NCBI RefSeq assembly: GCF_008905045.1
Contig: NZ_VWMY01000047.1
Span: 1 to 64,000, forward strand
Direction: 5' to 3'
Source of the DNA: Streptomyces albicerus
GTDB taxonomy: Bacteria; Actinomycetota; Actinomycetes; Streptomycetales; Streptomycetaceae
DNA: 64,000 nucleotides
Shown: positions 32,551 through 40,216 of the stretch, piece after piece
How the letters are laid out: every line of letters begins with the position of its first letter
How positions within the stretch are numbered: the stretch's first letter is position 1
The notes under the pieces: generated by a model
Told to the model about the DNA's origin: nothing
What the model saw: the letters and a program-made list of their open reading frames with translations, nothing else
The model's database searches: none
Program-made: the position numbers and the translations under genes

Positions 32551-33519
32551 GTGGGCCGTACGGGGTTCGTGCACCAGGCGCTGTGCTACGGCACGGACGA
32601 CGAGTTCCTCGAAGGGACGCTGACGTTCGCCCGCGACGGTCTGGGCGCCGGCGACACCGTCCTCGCCGTCGTCGCCTCCCGCAACATCGCTCTCCTCGAC
32701 GAGGCGCTCGGTCACCGCTCCGGCGAGGTCGAGTTCATCGACGCCGACGACTGGTACGGCTGTCCGTCCCGCACCATGGGCCAGTACAACGCCTATTGCG
32801 CCGCCCACGACACGGACGAGACGGGTCGCCCCCGCCGGGTCCGGATCATCGGTGAGCCCGTCTGGCCGGACCGTACGGACTTCGAGACCCGCGAGTGGAT
32901 GCGCTACGAATCGCTGCTCAACGTCGCCTTCGCAGGCACCCCTCACTGGATCGTCTGCCCGTACGACACCCGTGCCCTCCCGGCGGGCGTCGTCCGCTCG
33001 GCGATCCGCACCCACCCCGAACTGGTCCTGGGGGCACGGGAGTCGGCGCCCAGCGGCCGCTACGCCGACCCGGCCGACTTCTACGCCGAATGCGACAGGG
33101 GACAGCCGTGCGGCCTGCCCGCGGGCCGCGACGACGTCCCCTTCGCCCGTGGCCGGTCGGCGCACGTACGGCGCGCCCTGTCCGCGTACGCCCGAGGTCT
33201 CGGGGTGCCCGAGCAGCGGATGTACGACATGGTGGCCGCGGTGTACGAGGCTGTCGACAACTCCGTGCGCTTCGGGGGCGGTCGGGGCGTCCTGCGGCTG
33301 CGCAGCGACTCCGACTTCGTGATCTGCGAGGTGTCCGACGACGGCACACCGGCCTCGGCCGCGGCCCCGCCGTTCCCCGGCCATCTGCCGCCCGACCCAC
33401 GGGCCGTGAACGGCCACGGGATGTGGGTGGTACGGCAGTTGAGCGATCTGGTCACGGAGGCGCTCGACCCCGCGGGTTCTGTCGTGCGCCTGTACTTCAG
33501 GAGGGGCGCCGCGGTGTGA
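32551..33519 (+). CDS. MEDS-domain anti-sigma regulatory kinase (RsbA-like)
   Basis: This 322-residue protein has an N-terminal MEDS domain (about 1-180; GFVHQALCYGTDDEFLEG ... PHWIVCPYDTRALPAGVV) and a C-terminal GHKL ATPase with N-box YEAVDNSVRFGG, G1 box EVSDDGTP and G2 box NGHGMWVVRQLSDLV. The ATP-binding residues are intact, as expected for an anti-sigma kinase. GGAAGGAG precedes the GTG start. It is in an operon with the MEDS-STAS gene. No sigma factor is encoded next to it, so the target is elsewhere. Confidence 0.85.
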   Translation: MGRTGFVHQALCYGTDDEFLEGTLTFARDGLGAGDTVLAVVASRNIALLDEALGHRSGEVEFIDADDWYGCPSRTMGQYNAYCAAHDTDETGRPRRVRIIGEPVWPDRTDFETREWMRYESLLNVAFAGTPHWIVCPYDTRALPAGVVRSAIRTHPELVLGARESAPSGRYADPADFYAECDRGQPCGLPAGRDDVPFARGRSAHVRRALSAYARGLGVPEQRMYDMVAAVYEAVDNSVRFGGGRGVLRLRSDSDFVICEVSDDGTPASAAAPPFPGHLPPDPRAVNGHGMWVVRQLSDLVTEALDPAGSVVRLYFRRGAAV

Positions 33520-33661
33520 CCGAGGGCCGCGGCGCTTGCCCCGCCGCCCTCGGAGTTCCACGCCCCTGCGTCTGTCTCAGACCGCATCCTGGTTCCCTGT
33601 CACCAGCTGACGGGCAGTTCACTCACGCCGTGGATGGACCGGCCGTGCTCCCGAACCGGCT

Positions 33662-34408
33662 TCATGGGCCACTAAATTCGCTGACCGCCGGAAGTGTGAA
33701 TTCATAGACCAAGGCATCCTGTTGGGCGTCCACCACCAGATCGGTGATCTCCAGCGGACGCGCGTACTGGTCATGCACCCGCCGCGTCACCCGGACCGAG
33801 GCCGCGTCGCCGGGCTGGGTGATGGAGTCGCGGTGGTGCAGGGCCAGGCCCGCCCGGCGCATCCAGTCGTAGGCCCGCCGCAGTTGGGCCGAGGACGTGC
33901 CGTCCGCGCGGTCGCGGTAGCGGGCGAGCTCCTCGACCTCCGTGAGGGCGACGGCCGAGAAGGACGTCACGGCCGTCCGCCGCCCGCGCCCGTCCTCCGT
34001 GGCGGACTCGTAGCGGTGGACCAGCGTGGGCCGCCGCGGGGCGAGTCCGAGCGCCGCCGCGTGCTCCGGCGGCGGAGTCTCCCAGGCCACGGTGGCCCGG
34101 TCGACGGCGCACGGCCGGGTCGTGTGCGCGCCGAGCGGGAAGCTGAGCGACGGGAGATGCCCGACCGGGAGGCCGGGCAGTGTCGCGTGGGTGCCGCGCC
34201 GGTCGGTGGAGACCAGGCCGCCCCGGCGCAGGATCTCCAGCGCCTGCCGCACCGTCTCGCGGCTGACGCCGAAATGCGCGGCCAACTGCCGCTCGCCCGG
34301 CAGCCGTTCACCGGGTGGAATGGTTCCGTCGCGCAACTCCCCGAGCAATTGCGAGGCGATGCGCGAGTAAAGAGGCTGAGGGTGATCGTGCGTGGTGCTG
34401 CGGGCCAT
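33662..34408 (-). CDS. GntR-family regulator, HutC subfamily (UTRA)
   Basis: This 248-residue protein has an N-terminal winged HTH (PLYSRIASQLLGELRDGTIP, then HFGVSRETVRQALEILRRGG) and a C-terminal UTRA ligand domain (about 95-240; TLVHRYES ... ALHHRDSITQPG). HutC-type regulators bind sugar phosphates or small amines and often repress themselves. The start MARSTTHDH was preferred to the upstream ATG at 34495. A TGGTCTAAACCA palindrome 115 nt upstream is the likely operator, and a long hairpin lies in the leader. Confidence 0.85.
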   Translation of the reverse strand: MARSTTHDHPQPLYSRIASQLLGELRDGTIPPGERLPGERQLAAHFGVSRETVRQALEILRRGGLVSTDRRGTHATLPGLPVGHLPSLSFPLGAHTTRPCAVDRATVAWETPPPEHAAALGLAPRRPTLVHRYESATEDGRGRRTAVTSFSAVALTEVEELARYRDRADGTSSAQLRRAYDWMRRAGLALHHRDSITQPGDAASVRVTRRVHDQYARPLEITDLVVDAQQDALVYEFTLPAVSEFSGP

Positions 34409-34450
34409 GTCCGCGCTCCCCTTGTGACAAGACGTAGCCGTGCGGGCTGC

Positions 34451-34501
34451 GAGCCCATGCTTTCCGGCATCCCAGCCGTGGGGTGTCGGAAGCACGGGCT
34501 C
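34451..34501 (-). promoter_or_regulatory. Long imperfect hairpin in the GntR leader
   Basis: The arms 34451-34473 and 34480-34501 are complementary over about 20 positions with one bulge and two mismatches (GAGCCC pairs with GGGCTC at the base). The hairpin lies between the putative operator and the GntR start. It may be an attenuator or a terminator for the upstream esterase transcript. No T-tract follows. Confidence 0.5.
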
Positions 34502-34522
34502 TCTTGCGGGACCATCTCTAGC

Positions 34523-34538
34523 ATTGGTCTAAACCACA
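34523..34538. promoter_or_regulatory. GntR/HutC operator (dre-like)
   Basis: ATTGGTCTAAACCACA contains the dyad TGGT-N4-ACCA. It matches the known DasR element consensus (A[G/C]TGGTCTAGACCA[G/C]T) at most positions. Since a HutC-type GntR gene starts 115 nt downstream, autoregulation is the simplest reading; control by DasR itself is the alternative. Confidence 0.6.
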
Positions 34539-34624
34539 CAGGAAGGGTGTCCCGGCAGGTCGGCCGAAATCAGGCTGAATCAAGGCCGCCCGGACTGTCG
34601 CCGCGCAGCCCGCGCGACCCGACC

Positions 34625-35779
34625 TCAGAGCGAGCTGTACAGGGCGTCGACGAGCGCCATCTTCCGGGGGTCGTCGGCGATATGCGGCCCCATCCGGTTC
34701 ATGACATAGCCGATCGAGACGCCCGCCTCCGGGTCGGCGAGACCGCAGGAACCGCCGAAGCCGTCGTGTCCGAAAGCCCTCGGATTCGGACCGTAGGAGC
34801 GGTTGGAGCCGCTGAGCCAGAGGCCGAGGGCGGCCTCCGTCTCGTTCTCGAAGCCGGCGCCGAGGACCAGATCGCGGCACGCGCCCTGTCCTTCACGGAC
34901 TCGCTCGGCGGCCTCCGGGGACAGGACGCGATGTGAACCGTACGACCCCCGCCCGGCGAAGACTCCGTACAGCGCGGCGACCGCACGCGCAGTGCCGTGC
35001 CCGTTGGCGGCCGGGATCTCGGCGGCCCGCCATGCCGCCGTGTTGGCCTCGGTCGCGCCCACCACCGGATTGGCCAGGGCGGACAGCGCCACCGGCGCCA
35101 ACTGGCTGAAGATCGCCGCCTGTTCACTGGACGAGGCGGCCGGCGGATGCACCAGCTCGGCCGCGCGCCCGGCCTCCTTCTCCGGCAGCCCGATGGTGAA
35201 GTCGATGCCCAGCGGCCCGGTCACCTCGCGCTTCAGGAACGCGCCCGGCAACAGCCCCGAAACCCGCCGCACCACTTCACCGACCAGGAATCCGTACGTG
35301 AGCGCGTGATAGCCCGAGCCCGTCCCCGGCTCCCACCAGGGCTCCGTCGCCGCGAGCCGCTTCGTGGTCAGCTCCCAGTCGAAGAGCTGCTCGGGCGAGT
35401 GCGGCTCACGCAGTCCGGCCAGGCCCGCGCGGTGCGACAGCAGATGCCGTACGAGCACCGACTCCTTGCCCGCCGCCGCGAACTCCGGCCAGTAGTCGGC
35501 CACCGGCGCATCCAGGTCGAGCAGCCCACGGTCCGCCAGGATGTGCGCGCACAGCGCCGTCGGCCCCTTCGAGGTCGACCACACGTTGACCAGCGTGTCC
35601 CGCTCCCAGGCGCGCGTCCGGGCCGCGTCCGCCCAGCCGCCCCACAGGTCCACCACCGTCTCGCCGTCCACCGTGACCGTCACGGCTGCGCCCAACTCGG
35701 CGCGGCCTTGGAAGTTCTCCTCGAACGCGGCGCGCACCGCCTCGAAGGGTGTCGCGCAGTGGCCTTGCACCTGGGACAT
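34625..35779 (-). CDS. Serine beta-lactamase-fold hydrolase (EstB-like esterase)
   Basis: This 384-residue cytoplasmic enzyme is of the class C/PBP4*-like family VIII esterases: nucleophile motif STSK (about 71-74), the Tyr motif GSGYHALTYG (about 155-165) and a C-terminal HDGFGG in place of KTG. There is no signal peptide. It probably hydrolyses esters rather than beta-lactams. The start MSQVQGHC is preceded by GGAGGAC, while the longer frame to 36151 overlaps the next genes. An interspersed repeat separates it from the SnoaL gene. Confidence 0.85.
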   Translation of the reverse strand: MSQVQGHCATPFEAVRAAFEENFQGRAELGAAVTVTVDGETVVDLWGGWADAARTRAWERDTLVNVWSTSKGPTALCAHILADRGLLDLDAPVADYWPEFAAAGKESVLVRHLLSHRAGLAGLREPHSPEQLFDWELTTKRLAATEPWWEPGTGSGYHALTYGFLVGEVVRRVSGLLPGAFLKREVTGPLGIDFTIGLPEKEAGRAAELVHPPAASSSEQAAIFSQLAPVALSALANPVVGATEANTAAWRAAEIPAANGHGTARAVAALYGVFAGRGSYGSHRVLSPEAAERVREGQGACRDLVLGAGFENETEAALGLWLSGSNRSYGPNPRAFGHDGFGGSCGLADPEAGVSIGYVMNRMGPHIADDPRKMALVDALYSSL

Positions 35780-35880
35780 GGGTCCTCCGTCGTCCGCCGG
35801 GAACACCGGGCGCGGAAGGGCGGCCCGGCTTCCCTGAACGTACCGACTGGTCGGACTGGACGGAAGCGGTTGGGTGGACT

Positions 35881-35929
35881 CGCGCCCGAAGGGGCGCAGG
35901 GAACTGCACGATCGGCCACGGACGGCCCG
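35881..35929 (+). repeat. Interspersed intergenic repeat, copy 3 (diverged)
   Basis: AAGGGGCGCAGGGAACTGCACG followed by GGCCACGGACGGCCCGCA is recognisably the same element as copies 1 and 2, with several substitutions. It lies between two minus-strand genes. Confidence 0.65.
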
Positions 35930-35975
35930 CAGATACCGAACAACCCCCAGCGGAAAGGCCCTCCCAGCGGAGCGC

Positions 35976-36380
35976 TCAGGCGAGGAACAGCGGCCCTGCG
36001 GGCTCCTGGTGGCCCGGCGCGGTGTGCCAGTAGTCCCGGGTCTCCACGGCCAGACCATCCGCGTCGAAACGCACGAAGACGCAACCGGCCAGCGTCGAAG
36101 GGTCCTCGCCCTCCTCGGCGAGGACCCTGAACTCGGCGACGGCGAGGCCATGTCGACCGATCACCGGCGGACCGAACCGCACGTCGACGACCCGCTCGTC
36201 CGCGAACGACCAGCGCAGATACGCGGCGAGTTCGTCCCGCCCGCGATGCGGCTCGCGGAACGGCATCGAACGGTGGACGCACTCTTCGGCGTACAACGCC
36301 TGCAGCGCGTCCACGTCGTGCTCCGCCCAGGCCCGCTCCCACACCCGTACGAACCGCTCGGCCGCCTCGCGCGTCTCCAC
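35976..36380 (-). CDS. SnoaL/NTF2-like protein
   Basis: This 134-residue NTF2-fold protein (AERFVRVWERAWAEHDVDALQALYAEE ... GCVFVRFDADGLAVETRDYW) belongs to the SnoaL-like group, whose members include polyketide cyclases and many proteins of unknown role. It lies 10 nt downstream of the acetylxylan esterase gene and is probably co-transcribed with it. Confidence 0.83.
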   Translation of the reverse strand: METREAAERFVRVWERAWAEHDVDALQALYAEECVHRSMPFREPHRGRDELAAYLRWSFADERVVDVRFGPPVIGRHGLAVAEFRVLAEEGEDPSTLAGCVFVRFDADGLAVETRDYWHTAPGHQEPAGPLFLA

Positions 36381-36390
36381 CGCGACTGCC

Positions 36391-37359
36391 TCAGAAGTAC
36401 TTGGGCAGCCAGGCCAGCTTGGCCGCCTCCTGGTAGGGGCCGCCGCCCTCGTGGTCGTTGAAGTCGTACACCTCGATCGCCTTGTCGTCGTGTCCCCACG
36501 CGTTGAAGGCGGCGAAGACGGTCGACGGCGGGCACGTCTGGTCCTCCAGGGCCGCCGAGAACAGGGCGGGCGCCCGGCCGCGCGTCGCGAAGTGCACCCC
36601 GTCGAAGTAGGAGAGCGTGCGGTGCACCTGCTCGGTGCGACCGCGGTGCGTCTTGAGGTAGTTGCCGATCTCCCGGTACGGATCGCGGTCCGTGAGCCTC
36701 GTCGCGCGCGGGTAGTCGCACAGGAACGGCACGTCCGGCGCGACCGCCGCCAGGTCCGGCACCAGACCGCCCACCGCGATCGAGATACCGCCGCCCTGGC
36801 TCGAACCGACCGCCGCGGTGCGCGGGGCGTCGACGAGCGGATGCGAGCGGGCCGCCTCCACGGCCCGTACCCCGTCGGTGAACACCCGGCGGTAGTAGTA
36901 GTTCTCGGGGGCGTCGATGCCCCGCGTCATGAACCCGGGAAACGCGGGAGCGCTGCCCACCGGATCCGGGGTGTCACCCCCGCCGCCCCACGCGCCGCCC
37001 TGGCCCCGGGTGTCCATCACGAAGTGCGCGAAGCCCGCCGAGGCCCACAGCAGGTGCGTGTGCGGAAGACCGCGGCCGCCGCCGTAGCCGATGAACTCCA
37101 CGACCGCGGGCAGCGGCGTGTTCGCCCAGGCCGGGAGCGTCAGCCAGCCCTTCACCGGGTGACCGCCGAACCCGGCGAACGTGACGTCGTACACCTTCAC
37201 GTTCTTCAGATGTGTCTCGACCGGTTCGAAACGGGCGTCCAGGTCGTGCTCGCGCGCCTCCTCGAGCGTCTTGCCCCAGAAGGCGTCGAAGTCCTCGGGC
37301 TCGACGGACGCGCTGCGATAGTCCCGGAGCTCATCGAGGGGGAGGTCGAACAAGGCCAT
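36391..37359 (-). CDS. Acetylxylan esterase / cephalosporin-C deacetylase family (CE7)
   Basis: This 322-residue intracellular CE7 esterase removes acetyl groups from xylo-oligosaccharides. The motifs are DTRGQGG (about 116-122), nucleophile elbow GSSQGG (Ser187), an acid-loop Asp in LEDQTCPPS and the catalytic His in NDHEGG. The family-typical opening LFDLPLDELRDY is complete. There is no signal peptide, as usual for CE7 hexamers. It is transcribed with a SnoaL-like gene and faces a truncated amidohydrolase remnant at its 5' side. Confidence 0.9.
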   Translation of the reverse strand: MALFDLPLDELRDYRSASVEPEDFDAFWGKTLEEAREHDLDARFEPVETHLKNVKVYDVTFAGFGGHPVKGWLTLPAWANTPLPAVVEFIGYGGGRGLPHTHLLWASAGFAHFVMDTRGQGGAWGGGGDTPDPVGSAPAFPGFMTRGIDAPENYYYRRVFTDGVRAVEAARSHPLVDAPRTAAVGSSQGGGISIAVGGLVPDLAAVAPDVPFLCDYPRATRLTDRDPYREIGNYLKTHRGRTEQVHRTLSYFDGVHFATRGRAPALFSAALEDQTCPPSTVFAAFNAWGHDDKAIEVYDFNDHEGGGPYQEAAKLAWLPKYF

Positions 37360-37504
37360 GGAAGACCGCCTTTACTACGAATAAGGGTGCGGATGATCAC
37401 ACCGTACGGGGGCAGCCGGAGTGCCGCCAGACCGTGTCCGCGGACCGGCAGATCCTGGCCGGTGCTGGCTACGATGACGCCATGCCGTCTGCCGCACCGC
37501 CCGC

Positions 37505-37951
37505 GTGCGGGAGATGCGCGAACTGGGTTTGCCGGTCGGTATCGGCTGCGACGGTTCCGCCTCGACGGATCACGCGTCGCTGTGGATGGAGACCCGTGGC
37601 GCGCTCCTGCTCGGCCGCTACCGGGGCGGACCCGGCGCGATGACCGCCCGCGACGCCCTCGACATCGCGACCCGCGGGTCGGCCCAGTGCCTGGGCCGCG
37701 CCGACGAGTTGGGGCATCTGCGGCCGGGCGCCTGCGCCGACCTGGTGGTCTGGGACCTGCACGAGGTCGCGCTCGCGGGCGCGCTGAGCGACCCGGTCGA
37801 GGCCTGGCTGCGCTGCGGCCCCGGCCGCGCCTGGACCACAGTGGTCGGCGGCCGCGTCCTCGTCTACCGGGGCGAGCCGGTACTCGCCGGGCTGCGCGAC
37901 GCGCTGACGGAGCACGGGCGGTTCGCTCGGCGCATGCAGCTACTCGACTGA
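37505..37951 (+). pseudogene. C-terminal remnant of an 8-oxoguanine-deaminase-like amidohydrolase
   Basis: Residues GLPVGIGCDGSASTDHASLW, then MTARDALDIATRGSAQCLGR and LRPGACADLVVWDL, match the last third of the TRZ/ATZ amidohydrolase family (full length about 450). The metal-binding Asp region (GCDGSASTDH) is kept, but the N-terminal ~300 residues with the HxH motif are missing. The fragment has no obvious start signal. It begins about 145 bp from the divergent acetylxylan esterase gene. Confidence 0.8.
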
Positions 37952-38037
37952 CGCTCAGGCACCCGCTGGGCGGGAGCCAACCCGGCGCATGTGTTGTGCT
38001 CGGTCCCCGCCCCAAGACTGGTGGGCCCCGGGCCCGG

Positions 38038-38622
38038 TCAGGCCCAGTGCCGTCCCCACTCGGGCCCCGTACGCGCCCACTCCTGCTCCCACTCGGCCAG
38101 ACGACGGCGCGTGGCGATCCGGCGTACGACGGCATACGCGCCCAGGACGCAGGCCGCGACCACACCCGTGGCGCAGGCGCCGGCCGTCAGCGTGTGCTGC
38201 CAGATCGCGGTGCCGTCCGCGGGGGCGGGCACGATCCGGCCCCGGTCGTCCAGCCAGATGTCCGTGCGGTCACCGACCCGGGTACCGGCGGGCACCCGGG
38301 TCTCGTCCGTACGCGGCGGCTCGCCCGGCTCGGCCCAGCGGACCGTCACCCGATAGGTCGGCTGCCGGTCGCCCTCGGCGACGGGCACCGCCGCGGGTGC
38401 GTGCTCGGTGACCTCCGCGCGCACCCGGTGGCGTTCGGCGCGCTGCTCCGCGGCCGCGGCCCGCGCCCCGTCGTACATCCGCCAGCCCACGGTGAGCCCG
38501 GCCAGCGGGGCACCGACGCACAGTAGGACGGCGACGACCAGCGCGGTCCACGCCGCCACGACGTCCGAGCGGCGACGCAGCGGATTGTGCCGCCACCGCC
38601 AGCCGCGCACTCGCGTCCGCAT
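38038..38622 (-). CDS. Rv1733c-like membrane protein, second copy
   Basis: This 194-residue paralogue of the protein at 23949 has the same basic opening (GWRWRHNPLRRRSDVVAAW), TM1 (about 24-47), an extracytoplasmic domain (VTVRWAEPGEPPRTDETRVP) and TM2 (about 146-168), ending REWEQEW-like. The function is unknown; in mycobacteria the family belongs to the DosR dormancy regulon. Here it is divergent from a phosphoketolase remnant and a universal stress protein, gene types also found in dormancy regulons. Confidence 0.85.
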   Translation of the reverse strand: MRTRVRGWRWRHNPLRRRSDVVAAWTALVVAVLLCVGAPLAGLTVGWRMYDGARAAAAEQRAERHRVRAEVTEHAPAAVPVAEGDRQPTYRVTVRWAEPGEPPRTDETRVPAGTRVGDRTDIWLDDRGRIVPAPADGTAIWQHTLTAGACATGVVAACVLGAYAVVRRIATRRRLAEWEQEWARTGPEWGRHWA

Positions 38623-38816
38623 GTCCCGGCCTCCTCACCACGATCGACCGCTCTTCCCTGTCGTCACAGCTCGTGACCGTTGTCGCCTTTCGTCGCGTCC
38701 GCACCGTCGTACACCGCCCGCGTTCGCCCCGTCGTACGTCTCCTCCGTCCGCCCACGACTGATCCGCGCCCCCCGTGGAACCCGCGTCCCATCCCCTTGG
38801 AACAGGAGTCGCCACC

Positions 38817-39133
38817 ATGGCCAAGGACCGCATGGCAGCGCTCGACGCGTACTGCCGCGCCGCCAACCACCTGGCCGTCGGGCAGATCTACCTGCGCGGC
38901 AACCCGCTGCCGGCCGAGCCTCGCCCCGCCGTCCTCGCCAACTCCTGGCTGGAGGGCAGCTACCCGCAGACGTACCCGGACATCACACGGGACGCTTCCG
39001 GCATGGAGCGGCTTTTCCGGCAATTCTCCTTTCCCGGCGGAGTTCCCAGCATGCCGCACCCGAAACTCCGGGCTCGATCCACGAGCACGGCACCGACTTG
39101 TCCGAGGTCGCCGAGTGGACCTGGTCGGGCTGA
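38817..39133 (+). pseudogene. Collapsed phosphoketolase remnant
   Basis: The frame starts like the intact phosphoketolase at 58292 (AANHLAVGQIYLRGNPL). It then lacks ~40 residues, resumes at VLANSWLEGSYPQTYPDI through FSFPGGVPS, suffers a 1-nt deletion near 39050, and continues in another frame as APETPGSIHEHG. It then jumps straight to the protein's C-terminal end, GTDLSEVAEWTWSG plus stop. About 620 internal residues are missing. It retains a start codon but cannot encode an enzyme. Confidence 0.9.
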
Positions 39134-39180
39134 CCACCGGGACAACATCCGCGAAGACCCGAGCGAAGGAAGCGAAGGAC

Positions 39181-39259
39181 AGGAGGCACGAGCTTCGAAA
39201 GGTACGAGCCATGAGCTTGGAGGGGCACGAAACATGAGCTTGGAGAGGCACGAGCCATG
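39181..39259 (+). repeat. Tandem copies of a translation start region before the USP gene
   Basis: Imperfect 23-bp units (core GGCACGAGCCATGAGC-TTGGAG) repeat about three times, with ATGs at 39211, 39234 and 39257. Each unit carries GGAG followed by an ATG. The first two ATGs open 8-codon frames (MSLEGHET and MSLERHEP), each of which stops within the next start codon (ATGA), giving a chain of coupled mini-ORFs ending at the USP start. Confidence 0.75.
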
Positions 39260-40156
39260 AGCAAGGACACCCGGAGTGTCACCGTCGGCATCGACGGCTC
39301 CCGCGCCAGTCTGGACGCCGCCGACTGGGCGGCCCGGGAGGCCGAGCGCCGCCACCTCGCCCTGCGGCTGCTGCACGCGGGCGACGAACCTCCCGCACCC
39401 GCACGACCTCCGGACGGCGAACCCACCCGCACCATCCTGGACCGGGCCGCCGTCCAACTCTCCTACGCCCACCCGGCGTTGGACATCATCGCCCGCCGCA
39501 CCGACACACCGGCCGTCCCGGCGCTGCTCGCCGCCGCCGCGGAGTCGGAGACGGTGGTCCTGAGCTCACGCGGCTTCAGCGGCTACAGCGGCTTCGTCGG
39601 GTTCCTCGCCGGCTCGGTGGCGCTCGCCGTGGCCGCGGGCGCCGAACGCCCTGTGGTGCTGGTCCGCGAGGGCGAACTCCCCGAGGACGAGCGGATGCCC
39701 GTCGACGAGAACACCTCGCCGGCCCAGGCCCCGTACCTGCCGGTGGCCCTCGGCCTCGATCTGGCGCGCCCGGCCGACGACCTCATCGGCTACGCCTTCG
39801 ACGCGGCCGCCGTCCGCCGGGCACCCCTGCACGTCGTGCCCGCCTGGACGCCGCCCCCACTGCTGCGCGACTACGTCACCGGCGTACGGCCTCCTGGCGA
39901 CGCGGCCGGGCAGGAGGACGACATGTGGCGTTCCCTGGGGGCGATTCTGCAGCCGTGGCGCCACAAGTACCCGGAGACGGAGGTCGTGGAGCGGGTCCTG
40001 TACGGGCACGCCGGGCACCACCTGCTGAAGGCGTCCACCCGGGCGGGGCTGCTGGTCATCGGCCGCCGTACCTCGGTCGGCAGCGGCCTGGGCCGTGCGG
40101 CGCACTCCGTGATCCACCACTCCACGTGCCCGGTCGCCGTGATCCCCCACGACTGA
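39257..40156 (+). CDS. Universal stress protein, two USP domains
   Basis: This 299-residue tandem UspA-like protein has domain 1 at about residues 7-137 (VTVGIDGSRASLDAADWAAREAERR ... SSRGFSGYSGFVGFLAGSVA) and domain 2 at about 155-298 (ending GLLVIGRRTSVGSGLGRAAHSVIHHSTCPVAVIPHD). The ATP-binding Gx2Gx9G(S/T) pattern is visible in domain 1. Cytoplasmic USPs of this kind respond to hypoxia or energy stress in actinobacteria. Its start is preceded by duplicated initiation signals, and its 3' end is duplicated into an 18-bp tandem repeat. Confidence 0.9.
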   Translation: MSKDTRSVTVGIDGSRASLDAADWAAREAERRHLALRLLHAGDEPPAPARPPDGEPTRTILDRAAVQLSYAHPALDIIARRTDTPAVPALLAAAAESETVVLSSRGFSGYSGFVGFLAGSVALAVAAGAERPVVLVREGELPEDERMPVDENTSPAQAPYLPVALGLDLARPADDLIGYAFDAAAVRRAPLHVVPAWTPPPLLRDYVTGVRPPGDAAGQEDDMWRSLGAILQPWRHKYPETEVVERVLYGHAGHHLLKASTRAGLLVIGRRTSVGSGLGRAAHSVIHHSTCPVAVIPHD

Positions 40157-40202
40157 GAGCCGCCACACGACTGAGAGCCGCCACACGGCTGAGAGCCGTC
40201 AC
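40149..40202 (+). repeat. 18-bp tandem repeat at the 3' end of the USP gene
   Basis: Three units of ACGACTGAGAGCCGCCAC (third unit with two changes) run 40149-40166, 40167-40184 and 40185-40202. The first unit contains the USP stop codon. A similar repeat built on the same core occurs after the USP gene at 62210. Confidence 0.9.
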
Positions 40203-40216
40203 AGGATTCCGAGCGA

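Noticed and set aside
34523..34538. Calling the GntR gene dasR
   Set aside because: The operator resembles a DasR site, but the UTRA domain sequence and the absence of GlcNAc genes nearby do not support that name.
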